A stretch of DNA of 64,000 bases from Nemania diffusa (taxonomy: Eukaryota > Ascomycota > Sordariomycetes > Xylariales > Xylariaceae): positions 3,482,501 through 3,546,500 of the forward strand of contig JBBPUQ010000008.1 in assembly GCA_038501195.1 (NCBI GenBank). The letters run 5' to 3'. Numbering within the stretch: the first letter of the stretch is position 1; the number at the start of each line of letters is the position of its first letter. Under the pieces are notes generated by a model. It searched no databases, had not been told where the DNA came from, and saw only the letters and a list, made by a program, of their open reading frames with translations. The position numbers and the translations under genes were made by a program. Positions 24,201 through 36,063 of the stretch are shown here, piece after piece.

Positions 24201-27200
24201 TATAAAAATTTTTGTTTTAAAGATTTAAAATAGCGTTTTTTTAATCAATAGTAGTAAATAACGATTTTTTTTTATAAAAGCATTAAATTTTTAATAATTG
24301 ATATAAAATTGCAATTTATTATATAATTTATTTATAAATAAAACAGAAAATATAAACAAAACATTATTTGATTTAATAAATCTTTTTTATAAATTATTTA
24401 TTAAATATTTTTTTATAGCTTTTAATTTATTTATAAACATTTTATATAAAAATAAGTGCTTTAAATTTTTTAATTTTTTATTATTTATAAATTTAATATA
24501 ATAGTTTATTTATAAACAGTATAAAAATAAAATATTAAAATTTATTTTATTAAATATTTAAAACAAATTATAATATTTGTTAAAAATAACTTCAAAAACT
24601 TTTTGTTATAGCTTATTGTTTTTTTTTATAAAAAAGTTTTTGACTTTTTTGTTAGTAATAATTTTATTAATTTTATAAATGTTAATAATATAAATATTTT
24701 TAGCTAACTTATTTTATTTTACTAAAAATTAAAAAACTATAATATTTATATTAATTATATTAATATTTAATTATTTTTTATATTATTTAATTTTATTTTT
24801 TTATATATAATATAAACTTTAAATATTAATTTTTTATTTTTTTAATATATTAAAGTTAGTTTTTTTAATTAATATATACTGTTGTTTTTTTTTTTTTTAA
24901 TAAATTTTTTTTTATACAAAAAGTAATTTTTTTTTAAAAACATAATCTATTTTTTTTAAACTTTTTTTTTTAAAATCTTTTTATTTTAATATTTATATAA
25001 AAACTTTAAACTTTATATTATTAGCTTTAGTTATTTTTTTTTAAAATTTACATTTTTTTTAATTTTTTTTTAAGTTTATATTTTTTTATACTATATTTTA
25101 ACTATAGCTAAAATATTATAACTATATATTAGTTTAATTTATATTAATAATATATTTTATATTATAGTTAGCAAATAAAATAAACAAAAATAAAAACTAA
25201 TTTTTTTAACAGTTAAAAAAAATATTATATTTTTAAAACTATAACTTTTTTAAAATGAAATTATTTTATATATTAATAATATATAAAAATGTTTTTTAAA
25301 ATATATATTTTTTTATTTTTATAATAACTTTAAAAACTTAATTAATTTTTTATTTGTTTTATTTGTTATATTTTATTATATTTTAAAATATAAATTAAAT
25401 TAAAAATAAATTTAAATATTTTATAATTTATTTAATAAAAATAGTATTTATATATATATATATATTTATTTTTATATTTTTAAAAGTATTTTTAGTAATT
25501 AATAATAATTTATTATAGTTTATAGTACAAATATATAAAAAAAGCTTTTTTTTTAAATATTTATTTATAATGTTTAATTTATTAATAAGTTTTAAAAACA
25601 CTTTTTTTAAAAAAAAAGTTATTTTTTTTAAAATTAATCTTTTATTTATATAATATTTTGTTTAAATATATTATTTTTTTCAACTTTTTATTTGCTTAAA
25701 TTATTAAAAAAATATCGATTTATAATAACATTAAAATAAGTTTTTTTATTAATGCTGTTTTTTTTTTTAAAATATTTGTAAAATTAATACTTGGTTTATT
25801 TATAATTAAAACATTTTTTTTTTATTAACAGCTTATATATTTTTTTTTTTTTTGTGCTTATATTTAAAATATAAATTATTTGTTTAAACAGTTATTGTTA
25901 TAAAATTTTCTATTTATATTTATAGTTAAAGTTTTGTTTTAAAATATAGTTACTGCTTTTTTATTTTTATACAAAATATTATATTTTTTATTTTTTATAC
26001 TAAAAATATATACAATTTATATATAATAATAAATGTAAAATTTAAATATTTTATTTAGTTTTAAATATTTAAATATAATATTAGTAATTATATAAATATT
26101 AAAATAGTTTTTAAAGCTGTTTTTTTATTAATTTTTTATTAATTTAGTTTTATTTATAAAATAAACAAAATTATTTTTAAATTTAATAAATTTATTAAAA
26201 AAATATTTAATAAAACTATTTTTTATATATAAAGTTTTAAATTTTGTTTTAAATTTGTTAAAAGTATTAATATTATAATAATATTTATACAAATATATAA
26301 ATAATATATATAATAAAATTAAAGCTTTAAAATATATATTATTTAAATAAAACTATAAATGTTTAGCTATTTTTTTACTTAAATAAAACTTAATATTTGC
26401 TATTTTAGCAATATTATTAATAAATTAATTTTTATTAATTATTAAATAATTTTTTATATTGCAGTATTATATTTTGAATTTTATATTATTTTTATTAAAG
26501 TTATTATAAAAAGTAAAAACTAAAATTTTAACTAATTTATAAATTTTTTTTTTAGTTTAGTTTAATAATATATTAGCTTTATATTTTTTAGTTAGTAAAT
26601 TTATTATTTGCTAATTAATTTTGTTAATTTAGTTTTAAAGCTAAAACTTTTTTAACTTTAAATTTATTAATTTAATAAAAAAACGATTTAATATAATTTA
26701 ATTAATAAATATAAAACAATTAAAATTTACAGCTAGTACTTTTATTTTTAATTAATTAATAATTATTAAAGTTTATTTTTTGTTAATAAAAAAGTTATAT
26801 TATTTAATTAAATTGTTAAATTAGTTTTTACTTTTTTACAAAAATTTATAAAAATTATTTATTTGTTAATATATAGTAAAAAGTACAAATAAATAAAACT
26901 TAAATTTAGCTTATAAAGCTTTAAGCTTTTTAAATAGTTATTTAAAGCTAATATAATTTATTAATCTATTAAATTAAAAAATAATTATTTAAGCTTTATT
27001 AATAATGCTATAGTAAAAAAATGTAAAATTGTTATTTTTTATATATATATTAATAAAACTAGTAATTAATTTTTGTTGATTTTTTTTTAGTTTATTTATA
27101 AAGTTTATATATTATTTATTTATAAAGCTAAATTTTTTATATTATTTATAAAATTTATTAACTGTTTTATTAAAAGCTTTATATAGATTTTTTTTTTTAT

Positions 27201-27498
27201 TATTTTTTGCAATATAAATATAAGTTTTTATATTTTAAAAGTTAAAGTTAATTAATAAGTTGCATTAAATTTTACTTTAAAAAATTTTATTAAGTTTAAA
27301 AAACAACTTTTTTAAATTATTTAGTTTAAAATGAACTTTTTTATAAGTTTAAAGTTTGCTGTTTATGTTTTTTATTATAATATTGTTATATTAGTGTTTA
27401 TTTTATAAGTTTATAGTTTTTTGTTTTTTTTTTTTGAAATAGAAATATATTTGAAAGCAGTTTTTATATTTTATATAAATAATACTTAGATTGTTATA

Positions 27499-27742
27499 TG
27501 TTAATATTTGCAAAAAACAGAGCTATTAATTAAATAATTCAATTATATATAAAAATTTAAATATAAAGAAAAAAAGAAGAAATAGAAAATCTAGCTAGTA
27601 CAAAGTAATAGAAATAAGTAGTATGTAAGCTATTTAAAGCAGTAAGCTTTGGCAGTAAATAAGTTTTGCAAAAAAAGCGAAAAGATTGCAGTATGTGGCT
27701 AAAGTGACTGTACAGCTTGCACTAGCTACTATACCGTAACTA
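27499..27742 (-). repeat. LTR C, right copy (less mutated)
   Basis: It begins TGTTAATATTTGCAAAAAAC and ends ACCGTAACTA. Much original G+C is retained in its second half (GGCAGTAAATAAG, TGTACAGCTTGCACTAGC, ACCGTAAC). Where the left copy has A or T at these places, the change is G-to-A or C-to-T, so this copy is closest to the ancestral LTR. Confidence 0.88.
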
Positions 27743-30700
27743 TATATTAAATATTAAATTTTTATATTTTTTTAACAAGAAATTTTTATAATTAGTTTAT
27801 AATAAAGCATTAATTAAAAATATATTTAATACTAATAATAGTTTATTAATAATTAGTTTATAAATTTCAATTATTTATAAAATAAAACATTTTAAAATAA
27901 AGTTTTTTAAAGTTAGCTATTTTAAAGTTATAATTAGTTAAAAAAATACTATTATATATTATTTATTTTTTTTTTGTTTTTAGCTTTTTAATTTATTTTT
28001 TAGTTTTAATATAATATTTAAAATAATATTTTAAGTTTTTACTTAATAAGTAATTATAAAGTTATAATATAATATTAGTTTAATTTATTTAGCTTGTTAA
28101 AAGTTTAATATATATTTAATAGTAAAATATTTTAATATTATATAATTAATAATTATTATAAAAAGTTTAATTTGTTATAAACTTATTAGTTTTACTTTTT
28201 AATAAATAAGTTTTTTTATTATTACTAGTATTTTTTTGTTATAAATGCTATAGTTAAATTTAGTTTTATAAAACGTTTCAAAATAAAATGTTATAAAATA
28301 CTAGTTGTTTTTTAAGCTGTTTTTTTATAAAAAACAACTTGTAGCTACTTTGTTTAATATATTTGTTTTTATATATATTTTTATATTAAATAAAAAATAA
28401 CAAAGTATTAGCGTTAATAATAAAACTTGTTTTAACTAGTTAAATATTTTTTAATATATTTTAAACTAATTAAAACAAGCTGTAGTAACTATTAATTAAG
28501 TTAATAATTTTATAATATAGCTAAACTTTTTAATAAATTGTTTATAAAAATTATAAAACTTTAAAAAAAACTATACTTTTTAAATTTAAACTATGTTATA
28601 TTTTTTAAATAGTTTTTATTTATAAATTACTTTAGTTTTTATTAAATTTATTTCGATTTTGTTAATGTTAATAATAAATTTTAAAAACTTAGTTTTAGTT
28701 ATATAAAATTTATACTTTTTTAAGTTTGTTTATAATTTTGCAACTTATAGTTTATTTAAAAATTTTTTTATATAAAATTTATATTTAACTTTATTGTTTA
28801 AATATATTAATATATTGTTAATATATACTATATAAAATATAATTAATAAACTATTAAAATATAACTAGTTTATTTATTAAACTAAAAAATAAAACATTAA
28901 ATTAATATATTTTATATTATATATAAAACATAATTAAAAATTTATATTTTTTTACTATATATATATAATAAAATATTTGTTTTATATTTAATTTAATATA
29001 AATTTTTATTTTTATAAAACAAATAAATATTTTATTAATTAAAAATAAAAAGTATTAATTTTTTTATATTAAAAAGTTTAACTTTTAATAATTTATATAT
29101 AGCTTTAAAAATTTGTTGTTTTTTTATATAAATAAAATTAATATTGTTTAAAATATTATAGTAAATTTAATAAAACTTTTTATTAAGTTTTTATATATAT
29201 ATTGTTTATAAATTTTAGTTTTTTTTAAAAATATTTTATATAAAATATTATATTTTAAATTTTTTAAATTTTTTATAAGTTTGATTTAATAATTAATTTT
29301 ATATTTTCGAAATAATATTTAATTAAAAGCTTTTTTGCTAAATATATTAAAATATTTGTAATATTTTATAAATATTATTTACTTAGTTATTTTTTAAAAG
29401 TTTTTTTTTAAGTTTTTTAATTTAGATTTTTTTTGAATAATTATTAAGTTTATTTTATATAAAAAAGTTATTTTATATAATTTAGTGTTTTTTTAATATA
29501 TTATTATTATAAAAGTTGTAATATTTAATATAAAAATATTAATAAATTAATATTTATATTATTTTATAGCGTTTTTTTATAGTTTATATTTACTATAACA
29601 GTTTTTTAATTTAAATTTTTTTTTTAATAAAACTTTTTTAAATAAATTTTTTTAAAATAGTTTTATTTTATTATTATTTATTAGTAGTATTTTTATTTTT
29701 TATAATTTATACTTTATTTAGTTTTTTTTAAACAAATTAATAATATATTAAAAAAGTTTAAATATAATATAAATAAAGCTAATTATAAAAAAGTATTTTT
29801 TTGTTTTTTTATTTAATTTTTTATATATAACTTTTAATTAAAAAATTTATTTTTTTATAATAAATAAACTTTATAACTAAGTAATATTTTATACTTTTTA
29901 AGTTATTTTAATTTTAAACAATTTGTTTTATTATATAGTATTAATTTAATAATTTAAGCTTTTTAATTTTTTTGTTTTATTTAATAATATATTTTTAATA
30001 AGTTTTTTTTTTCTGTAGTAAAAAATATTAGTTTTTATTTTTAATAGTTAATTAATATATTATAATATATAAAAAACTTTTATTTAATAATTATATTATA
30101 TTTTATATTTAATATTATTATAAAAATATTTTAAATAATATATATATTAATATAAAAGTAAATATTTAATGTTTTAATAATTTTTTAGTTGCTGTTACTA
30201 TTATATTTTATAATAAAAATAAGTTTAAAACTAAATAGTTTAAAAAAGTTTAAAAGTTATATTATTTTTTTAATAAATCAAATATTTATATATAAATATA
30301 TTTTAGTTTTTATATTAACTAAAACAGAAATAAAAAGTTTTAATTTATTAAATATTATTAAATAAATTATTAATAAAAGTTTTTTTTTAAAATTTTTTTT
30401 TAAAAAATTAAATAAAATTTTTTTATATTAATTTAAGTTTAAAATTAACAATATAATAAGCTTAAAAAAAAAAACTAATTATTTTAAACTTTTTTATTTT
30501 TTGAATTTTTTTTTTCTATATTAATTTTTTAATTATTTTTGAAATAATTTTTTTTTTTTTATATAATTGCTACAACTTAAACAATGTTTAAATATTTATA
30601 TTTTTTATAATATAAACAGTTAATACTTTAATAGCTAGTTTTATAATAAATAAAACAAAAACTTTTTTATACTAAAATTACTTTTTTTTTATATTGTAAT

Positions 30701-32779
30701 TTTATATAAAGTTTATATTTATTTTTCGATTTTTTAAATATTAAAATAAAAAAATATTATTTAATAATTAAAAATATAGTTTTATTAAGTAATAGTTTTA
30801 TAAATAAGTTTTATAAAAGTAAATTTTTTATAAATAAATTTTTTAAAATATTAACTATATTATATTTTAATAGCTATTAATTAATTTTTTATAAAATAAA
30901 GTTATTAATAAAGTTTTTATATTATTAATAATTAATAATTTAAATATAAAAACAATAAATATTAAAAATAACTTTAAAGCTGTTTATATTAAATATTATA
31001 ACTTTGTTTAATTATTTTAATAATTTATTATATAAGTTTTGTTTATAGTTAGTTTAAAATATATAAATTTAATTAATTAATTTAACAAACTTAAATTAAA
31101 AATTTAAAAATATTTTTAGTTTTTTTATTTCGAACTTTTTATATTTAATTTAAACTTTTTTATATTTATAAAAATTGCTATATAACTTTAGTAAATATTT
31201 TAAAACTTTTATAGTAATTATATATATAAAACTGTTTTATTTTAAAATTTATTTTATAAATAAAATAATTTTTAAAATAGTTAATTTATTTATATATTTT
31301 AAAATATAATATATTTAATTTTATTTATTTATAAAGTAATTTATATTTGTTTAAAATTTATTTTTTATAAATAAATATTAATAATAAAATTTAATTATAA
31401 ATTTATTATTTAAAAAAATATTATTAATAAAAATAAAAAAGTTTATTATTTTTATATTTTGTTTTTTATTATTTAAAAATATTAAACTTAGTATTATATT
31501 TTTTTTATAACTGCTTTTTTAAGTAGCATTTTTTAAAATAAATATATTATAAATAAAACTTTTTAAAATAAATATATATAAAATAATAAACTTTTAAATA
31601 TTTATTTTAAAGTTTAAATTGTTTTAAATAGTTTAGTTTTAAATAGTTTTTTTAAATATAATAATAAATAAAATATTTTTTATTAAAATAAATTAATTAA
31701 AAGTAGTTTTATTATTAATATTATTTATATAAATATAACTTTTTTAAATAAAAAGTTACTAAATAAATATTTATTAAATAAGTTTTTATTTAGTAATAAC
31801 TTATATAATAAATATTTTTTTGTATATTTTAATTAAAGTTTTTTGAAAAATTTTATTGCAGTTTTGTAGTTTTTTAATTTTTTTTTTGTATATTTTTAAA
31901 ATTTGTTTATTTTTAACTAATTTTATTTTAGCTTTTTACAAAAACTGTTTACTTTTTTATATAAAATTTTCTATAATATAATAAATAATATATAAATAGT
32001 TTTAATTTTAACTATTGTTAAAAATTATAATATATAACTAGTTTATTATTTTATAAAATATTTAAATTATAACAATATAAATATATATTTTATTAAAAAT
32101 AAGTTTAAGTTTAGTTTTGTTTAATTTTTTTTAAATATTATAATTAATAGTAAACTTTTTGTTTTTAAATTTATAATTTGCTATATTAAATAAAAAAAAT
32201 GTTTTATATATATAATATTGTTTTTATTAATAAATTAATTTACGTTTATTTTTTATTTAAAAAAAAATATTTCGTTAAATTTTATTAATAGTTAAATAAA
32301 ATATATAAAAATTTTATATTGTTTTGTTTTTTATATAGTTTTAATAATATTAGTAAATATTTTTTTTAAAATTATTAAAGTATTTTTTAATAAACTTTAA
32401 TGTAGTTTTTTATAAAATAATATTATAAATTATAAATTTTTTAACTAAAAAGTTTAAAGCTGCTTTTTTTGCGTCGAAATAACTATTTTTGTTTTTAAAA
32501 TAAAAATAAAAATTGCTTAATATAAGCATTTTTTTTTTTTTTTTTTTAAGTACTAAAAAAACTTGTAATATTATAGCTTAATATTTTTTTTTAAAGTATA
32601 AAATTAATATAAAAAATATAAAAAAAATTTAGTATTAAATAAAAAATTTAATGTTTAGTAATAAATCAATATTTTAATATTAGTATTAAATATATTTAAT
32701 ATTAAATCAGTATTAAATTAATATTAAATTAAACTTTTTAATATTAATTTATAATAAATAAATAAAACGAGCTTAATAT

Positions 32780-33082
32780 TGTAAAAGCTAAAAAAAAATA
32801 GCTAATATAGCATATATAAAAATATTATATATTTAGAAAAAAATATTAAACTAAAAAAAAAAAAAAGAAAAAAATTAAATTTGTAATAGCAGATTTGATT
32901 ATATATAGGTTTTTTTTTTTGTAGTAAATATTTTTTTTATTGTTTTAATATTATTTGTTATATTTTTATTGTTTGCTTTTTAGTATAATAAAGTAAGTAT
33001 TTGTTACAAAATATAATAAATGCTTTAATATATTTTTTATATATTATTTTTTTGTATAATAAATGCAGTTTAGCTATAACTA
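32780..33082 (-). repeat. LTR B, right copy
   Basis: It begins TGTAAAAGCTAAAAAAAAA and ends GCAGTTTAGCTATAACTA, the same 303 bp as the left copy. It keeps G where the left copy has A (for example GCAGATTTGATT, TTTGCTTTTTAG), so it is slightly less mutated. On the inferred minus orientation this is the 5' LTR. Confidence 0.88.
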
Positions 33083-33733
33083 AATTAAACTTTTTATTTT
33101 TATATAAACAATTAAAAAAGCTATATATATTAATTAATTAATTAATAAGTTTAATATTAGTTTTAATAACTAATATATATATATTTAATATAATAATTAA
33201 TAAATTATAAAACTAATTATTAAAAAAATAGCAGTTTTATATATTAAATTAAAATATATAAATATATATAACTATTAGTTATATTAAAAAATCAAATATA
33301 AAAACTTTATAATAAAATATATATTTATTAATAAAATAATTATTAATAAACTTATTAAAATTTTTATATTTTAAAAATAACTTATATTTTTAATATAATT
33401 AAAACTAATTATATTTTTTTATTAATTTAAATTTTTTATAAATATTTTAACTATTATTAACTAGTTTAAAAATTAGCTAATAAATAAAAAATTAATAAAA
33501 TAGCTACAAAATAAATAGTTATAACTAATAGTTATTTAAAATAAACTAATTAAACAAAAATAAAAAAAGCAAAAGTAATATAATTTAAAACTTATTAAAC
33601 TATATATATTTAAAAAAAAAAAAAAGCTTGTTTAAAAAATACTTTTATATATAAACGATTTTATTACTGCAGTAGTTTATACTTAATTTAAAAATTCTAA
33701 CTAGCTATTTTTTTTTTATTTTTTTTTTATATT

Positions 33734-33772
<39 letters not shown>

Positions 33773-35263
33773 TATTTTATATTAACTTTTAATAAACTTA
33801 AAAAAATATAAACAATAATATAAAAAGCAGCAAATTTAACAATAAAAATATTATTAATAAAAATATTATATAAAATATAAAAAGTTTAGCAAATATTAAT
33901 AAATTTAAATTAATTAGTTAATTAAAACTATATTAATTAAAAAAAAACTATTTATATAGTTTTATATATATAATTATTAAAATAGTATATATAGCAACTA
34001 TTATAGCTTGTAATTTTTTAATAAACTTTGTTTAAATAATTTTTAAAAATATTATAAATATATTATAAACAAAAAGTTTTATAAATTATTTTAAAAAACT
34101 ATATTAAACTGTTATAAAAATATTATTAACTAATAATTAATAAATATATAAATTTATAAAAAATAAATATAACAAATGTTATAAAAAAAAGTATAAATAT
34201 ATAAATAGTTTATAAATGTTTTAATAGTTTTAAAAAAAAAACTAATATAACTAATATTATATTTTTATTAAAACATTTATAAATATTTAATATATTTATT
34301 ATTAATTTATTAAAATTAAAAGTAATAATAAAAAAAACAAATAAATAAGCTTATTAATAAAATATAATAAATATAAACAAAAATATATTTATTATTATAA
34401 AAGTTTAATAATAAAATATAATAAATATAAATAAAAATATATATGTTATTATAAACGCTAAAATATAAAAAAAGCAAAAAAAGCAATAGCAAAAAGTTTT
34501 TTCGTTTTTGTTTTTTTTTTTTTTTTTTTAAAAAAAAAATATAACAACAACAATAACATAAACACTTTATAAAGCTTGTTAATAATTTTTTAAAAGTATA
34601 TAAATAAATAACTTATTAAAAAAAGGTTTTTTTTTTATTTTTTTTTTAAAAAAAAAAAAAATATTTAAACAATTTATATATATATTAGTAATACTTTTAA
34701 AACACAAAATTAAATTATTTACAAAAAATAGTAAAAAAAAGTTATAATATAATAGTTTTTGCAATATTAACAAACTATTTAACTATTATATATAAATATA
34801 TAATTTTATAATATTTATTAAATAAATAATTATTTAAAAAATTATAAATTAATTAACAAATAATTTTTTTATTTAATTATAACAAATATATAATATAAAT
34901 ATAAAAATATATATACTAAAATAACTATAAAAAATAAAAATAAAAATAAAAAAAAAAAAAAAAAAAAAAAAAAAACAAAAAAAAAACAAACTAAAAATTT
35001 TTAATAAGTTTAATTATATTTATATTTAATATACTATATATTATTTAACAACTAAACAACAATATATTAATTTATTTAACAATATATTTATATAATATAA
35101 ATTATTTATTTATTATAATATATTTAATAATATATTTTAAGCTTTATATTATATATTATAAAGCTTTATTATTAATTATAAATATAAATATATTTACTAC
35201 TAATTATAAAAATAACTATATAGTATAAAAAAAAATACTAAAATCTTTGTTTTTAAAAAAATA
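33083..35263 (+). other. Right arm of element A, AT-converted interior
   Basis: This is A-rich sequence without open frames of note; a 64-codon minus-strand frame at 34,579-34,773 is Phe/Lys/Leu low complexity. It holds long homopolymers: T34 at 33,736-33,769 and A28 at 34,948-34,975. It should be the 3' portion of element A on the inferred plus orientation. Confidence 0.6.
34355..34462. repeat. 54-bp tandem duplication
   Basis: Two copies of a unit starting TAATAAAATATAATAAATAT begin at 34,355 and 34,409. They are near-identical for the first 35 bases and diverge by transitions and small changes afterwards. It looks like a local slippage duplication inside element A. Confidence 0.6.
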
Positions 35264-35447
35264 TATTAAATTTAAGCTTTTTTTAAAAAACTTAAAGCTT
35301 ATATATAAAAAATATATATTAATTATATAAACAATATAATTAGTATTAAATAATTTATATAACACACAAAAAAAGCTTGTTAAATAATTGCCTCAAATTA
35401 AAACTAGTTACTAATATAACACTAGAGCATATGTACTAAATCTAACA
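35264..35447 (+). repeat. LTR A, right copy
   Basis: It starts TATTAAATTTAAGC (TGTTAAATTTGAGC in the left copy) and ends CTAAATCTAACA. The terminal AAATCTAACA is the exact reverse complement of TGTTAGATTT, the start seen in the neighbouring array, giving a 10-bp terminal inverted repeat. Here the last 60-100 bp keep G and C (TTGCCTCAAATT, ACTAGAGCATATGTAC), while the first 70 bp are fully converted. Confidence 0.87.
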
Positions 35448-35675
35448 AAAGCATTTAATTAATAGATTTTTTTTATATAGCTAATTTTAACTATTATATT
35501 AGCTATTATAAACTATTATTTATATTAAAATAGCTTAATATAGAATTTTTTATATAAATTATTATTTAAGTTTTTAGTTTAAAATATAAAACTAATACTA
35601 AATATATACAAGCTTTAAAGAAAATATTATAAAAAAGATATTATTATAAAAACTTTTTAACAACAATTTTTTAAA

Positions 35676-35717
35676 AAAGCTTTTTTAATAAAGCTTTTTT
35701 AACAAAGCTTTTTTAAT
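35676..35717 (+). repeat. 14-bp unit, three tandem copies
   Basis: Three consecutive copies of AAAGCTTTTTTAA(T/C)A-type units start at 35,676, 35,690 and 35,704. Each contains a HindIII-like AAGCTT palindrome. They lie about 230 bp outside LTR A. Confidence 0.7.
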
Positions 35718-35941
35718 ATATTTAACATTTGCTTTTTTCAGAAAAAAAAAAAAGCAATATTTTTGTTATATAACATTTTCGTTATAAAATAAATTAAAAT
35801 ATAATATTAAAACAATATAAAACGACTTATTAATAAATAAATGTTGTAAATATTGTTATAATTAAATTAATAAAACAAAAATAAAATAACAAAAGAAAAA
35901 ACTAGTAAAAAAAACCTATTATAATATTTAAAATATTTTAT

Positions 35942-36063
35942 AAAAATAAAAAAACTAAAGCTATAAAAAATGTTTTTATTAATAATTTTAACAAACTATA
36001 GCAAAAATAAAAAAATTAAAATTATAGAAAATATTTTTATTAATAATTTTAATAAAACTTGCT
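35942..36063 (+). repeat. 61-bp tandem duplication
   Basis: Two adjacent units start AAAAATAAAAAAACT and AAAAATAAAAAAATT at 35,942 and 36,003. Both contain GTTTTTATTAATAATTTTAA-like sequence (ATTTTT in the second). Differences are mainly G/A and C/T, so the duplication predates at least part of the RIP. Confidence 0.6.

Larger units (their letters stand above)
20987..27742 (-). mobile_element. Element C: innermost LTR retrotransposon, inserted in B
   Basis: Direct repeats of about 245 bp (20,987-21,231 and 27,499-27,742) enclose a 6.3-kb interior, giving 6,756 bp in total. The flanking 4-mers are both TATA (20,983-20,986 and 27,743-27,746), weak support in such AT-rich DNA. Minus orientation is suggested by T-richness of the plus strand and by AAAAAAAG beside the left LTR when read on the minus strand. 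No reverse transcriptase, integrase or gag motif survives. Confidence 0.8.
19088..33082 (-). mobile_element. Element B: LTR retrotransposon inserted in A
   Basis: It is bounded by direct repeats of exactly 303 bp (19,088-19,390 and 32,780-33,082). Removing inner element C (6.76 kb) leaves about 7.2 kb. Flanking 4-mers AACT (19,084-19,087) and AATT (33,083-33,086) could be a target duplication with one C-to-T change. Minus orientation is inferred: the plus strand is T-rich throughout, and the sequence abutting the left LTR (TTTTTTTGCTTG) reads on the minus strand as CAAGCAAAAAAA, a polypurine tract next to the 3' LTR. The interior is fully degraded. Confidence 0.8.
14076..35447 (+). mobile_element. 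Element A: outermost RIP-degraded LTR retrotransposon
   Basis: It is bounded by 184-bp direct repeats (14,076-14,259 and 35,264-35,447). Flanking 5-mers AAAAC (14,071-14,075) and AAAGC (35,448-35,452) differ by one G-to-A change and may be the target-site duplication. Removing the inner insertion (19,088-33,082) leaves about 7.4 kb, a normal size for a Gypsy or Copia element. All coding capacity is gone: stops fill every frame and no reverse transcriptase motif is readable. Plus orientation is inferred from an A-rich plus strand in both arms (14.26-19.08 and 33.08-35.26 kb) and a purine-rich AAAAAAATA tract just before the right LTR. The superfamily cannot be determined. Confidence 0.8.

Noticed and set aside
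34579..34773. 64-codon minus-strand open frame rich in Phe, Lys and Leu
   Set aside because: Low-complexity translation of poly-A/T DNA within element A, with no supporting signal.
35676..36063. CRISPR array
   Set aside because: The repeats are directly abutting tandem units without unique spacers, and the genome is eukaryotic.
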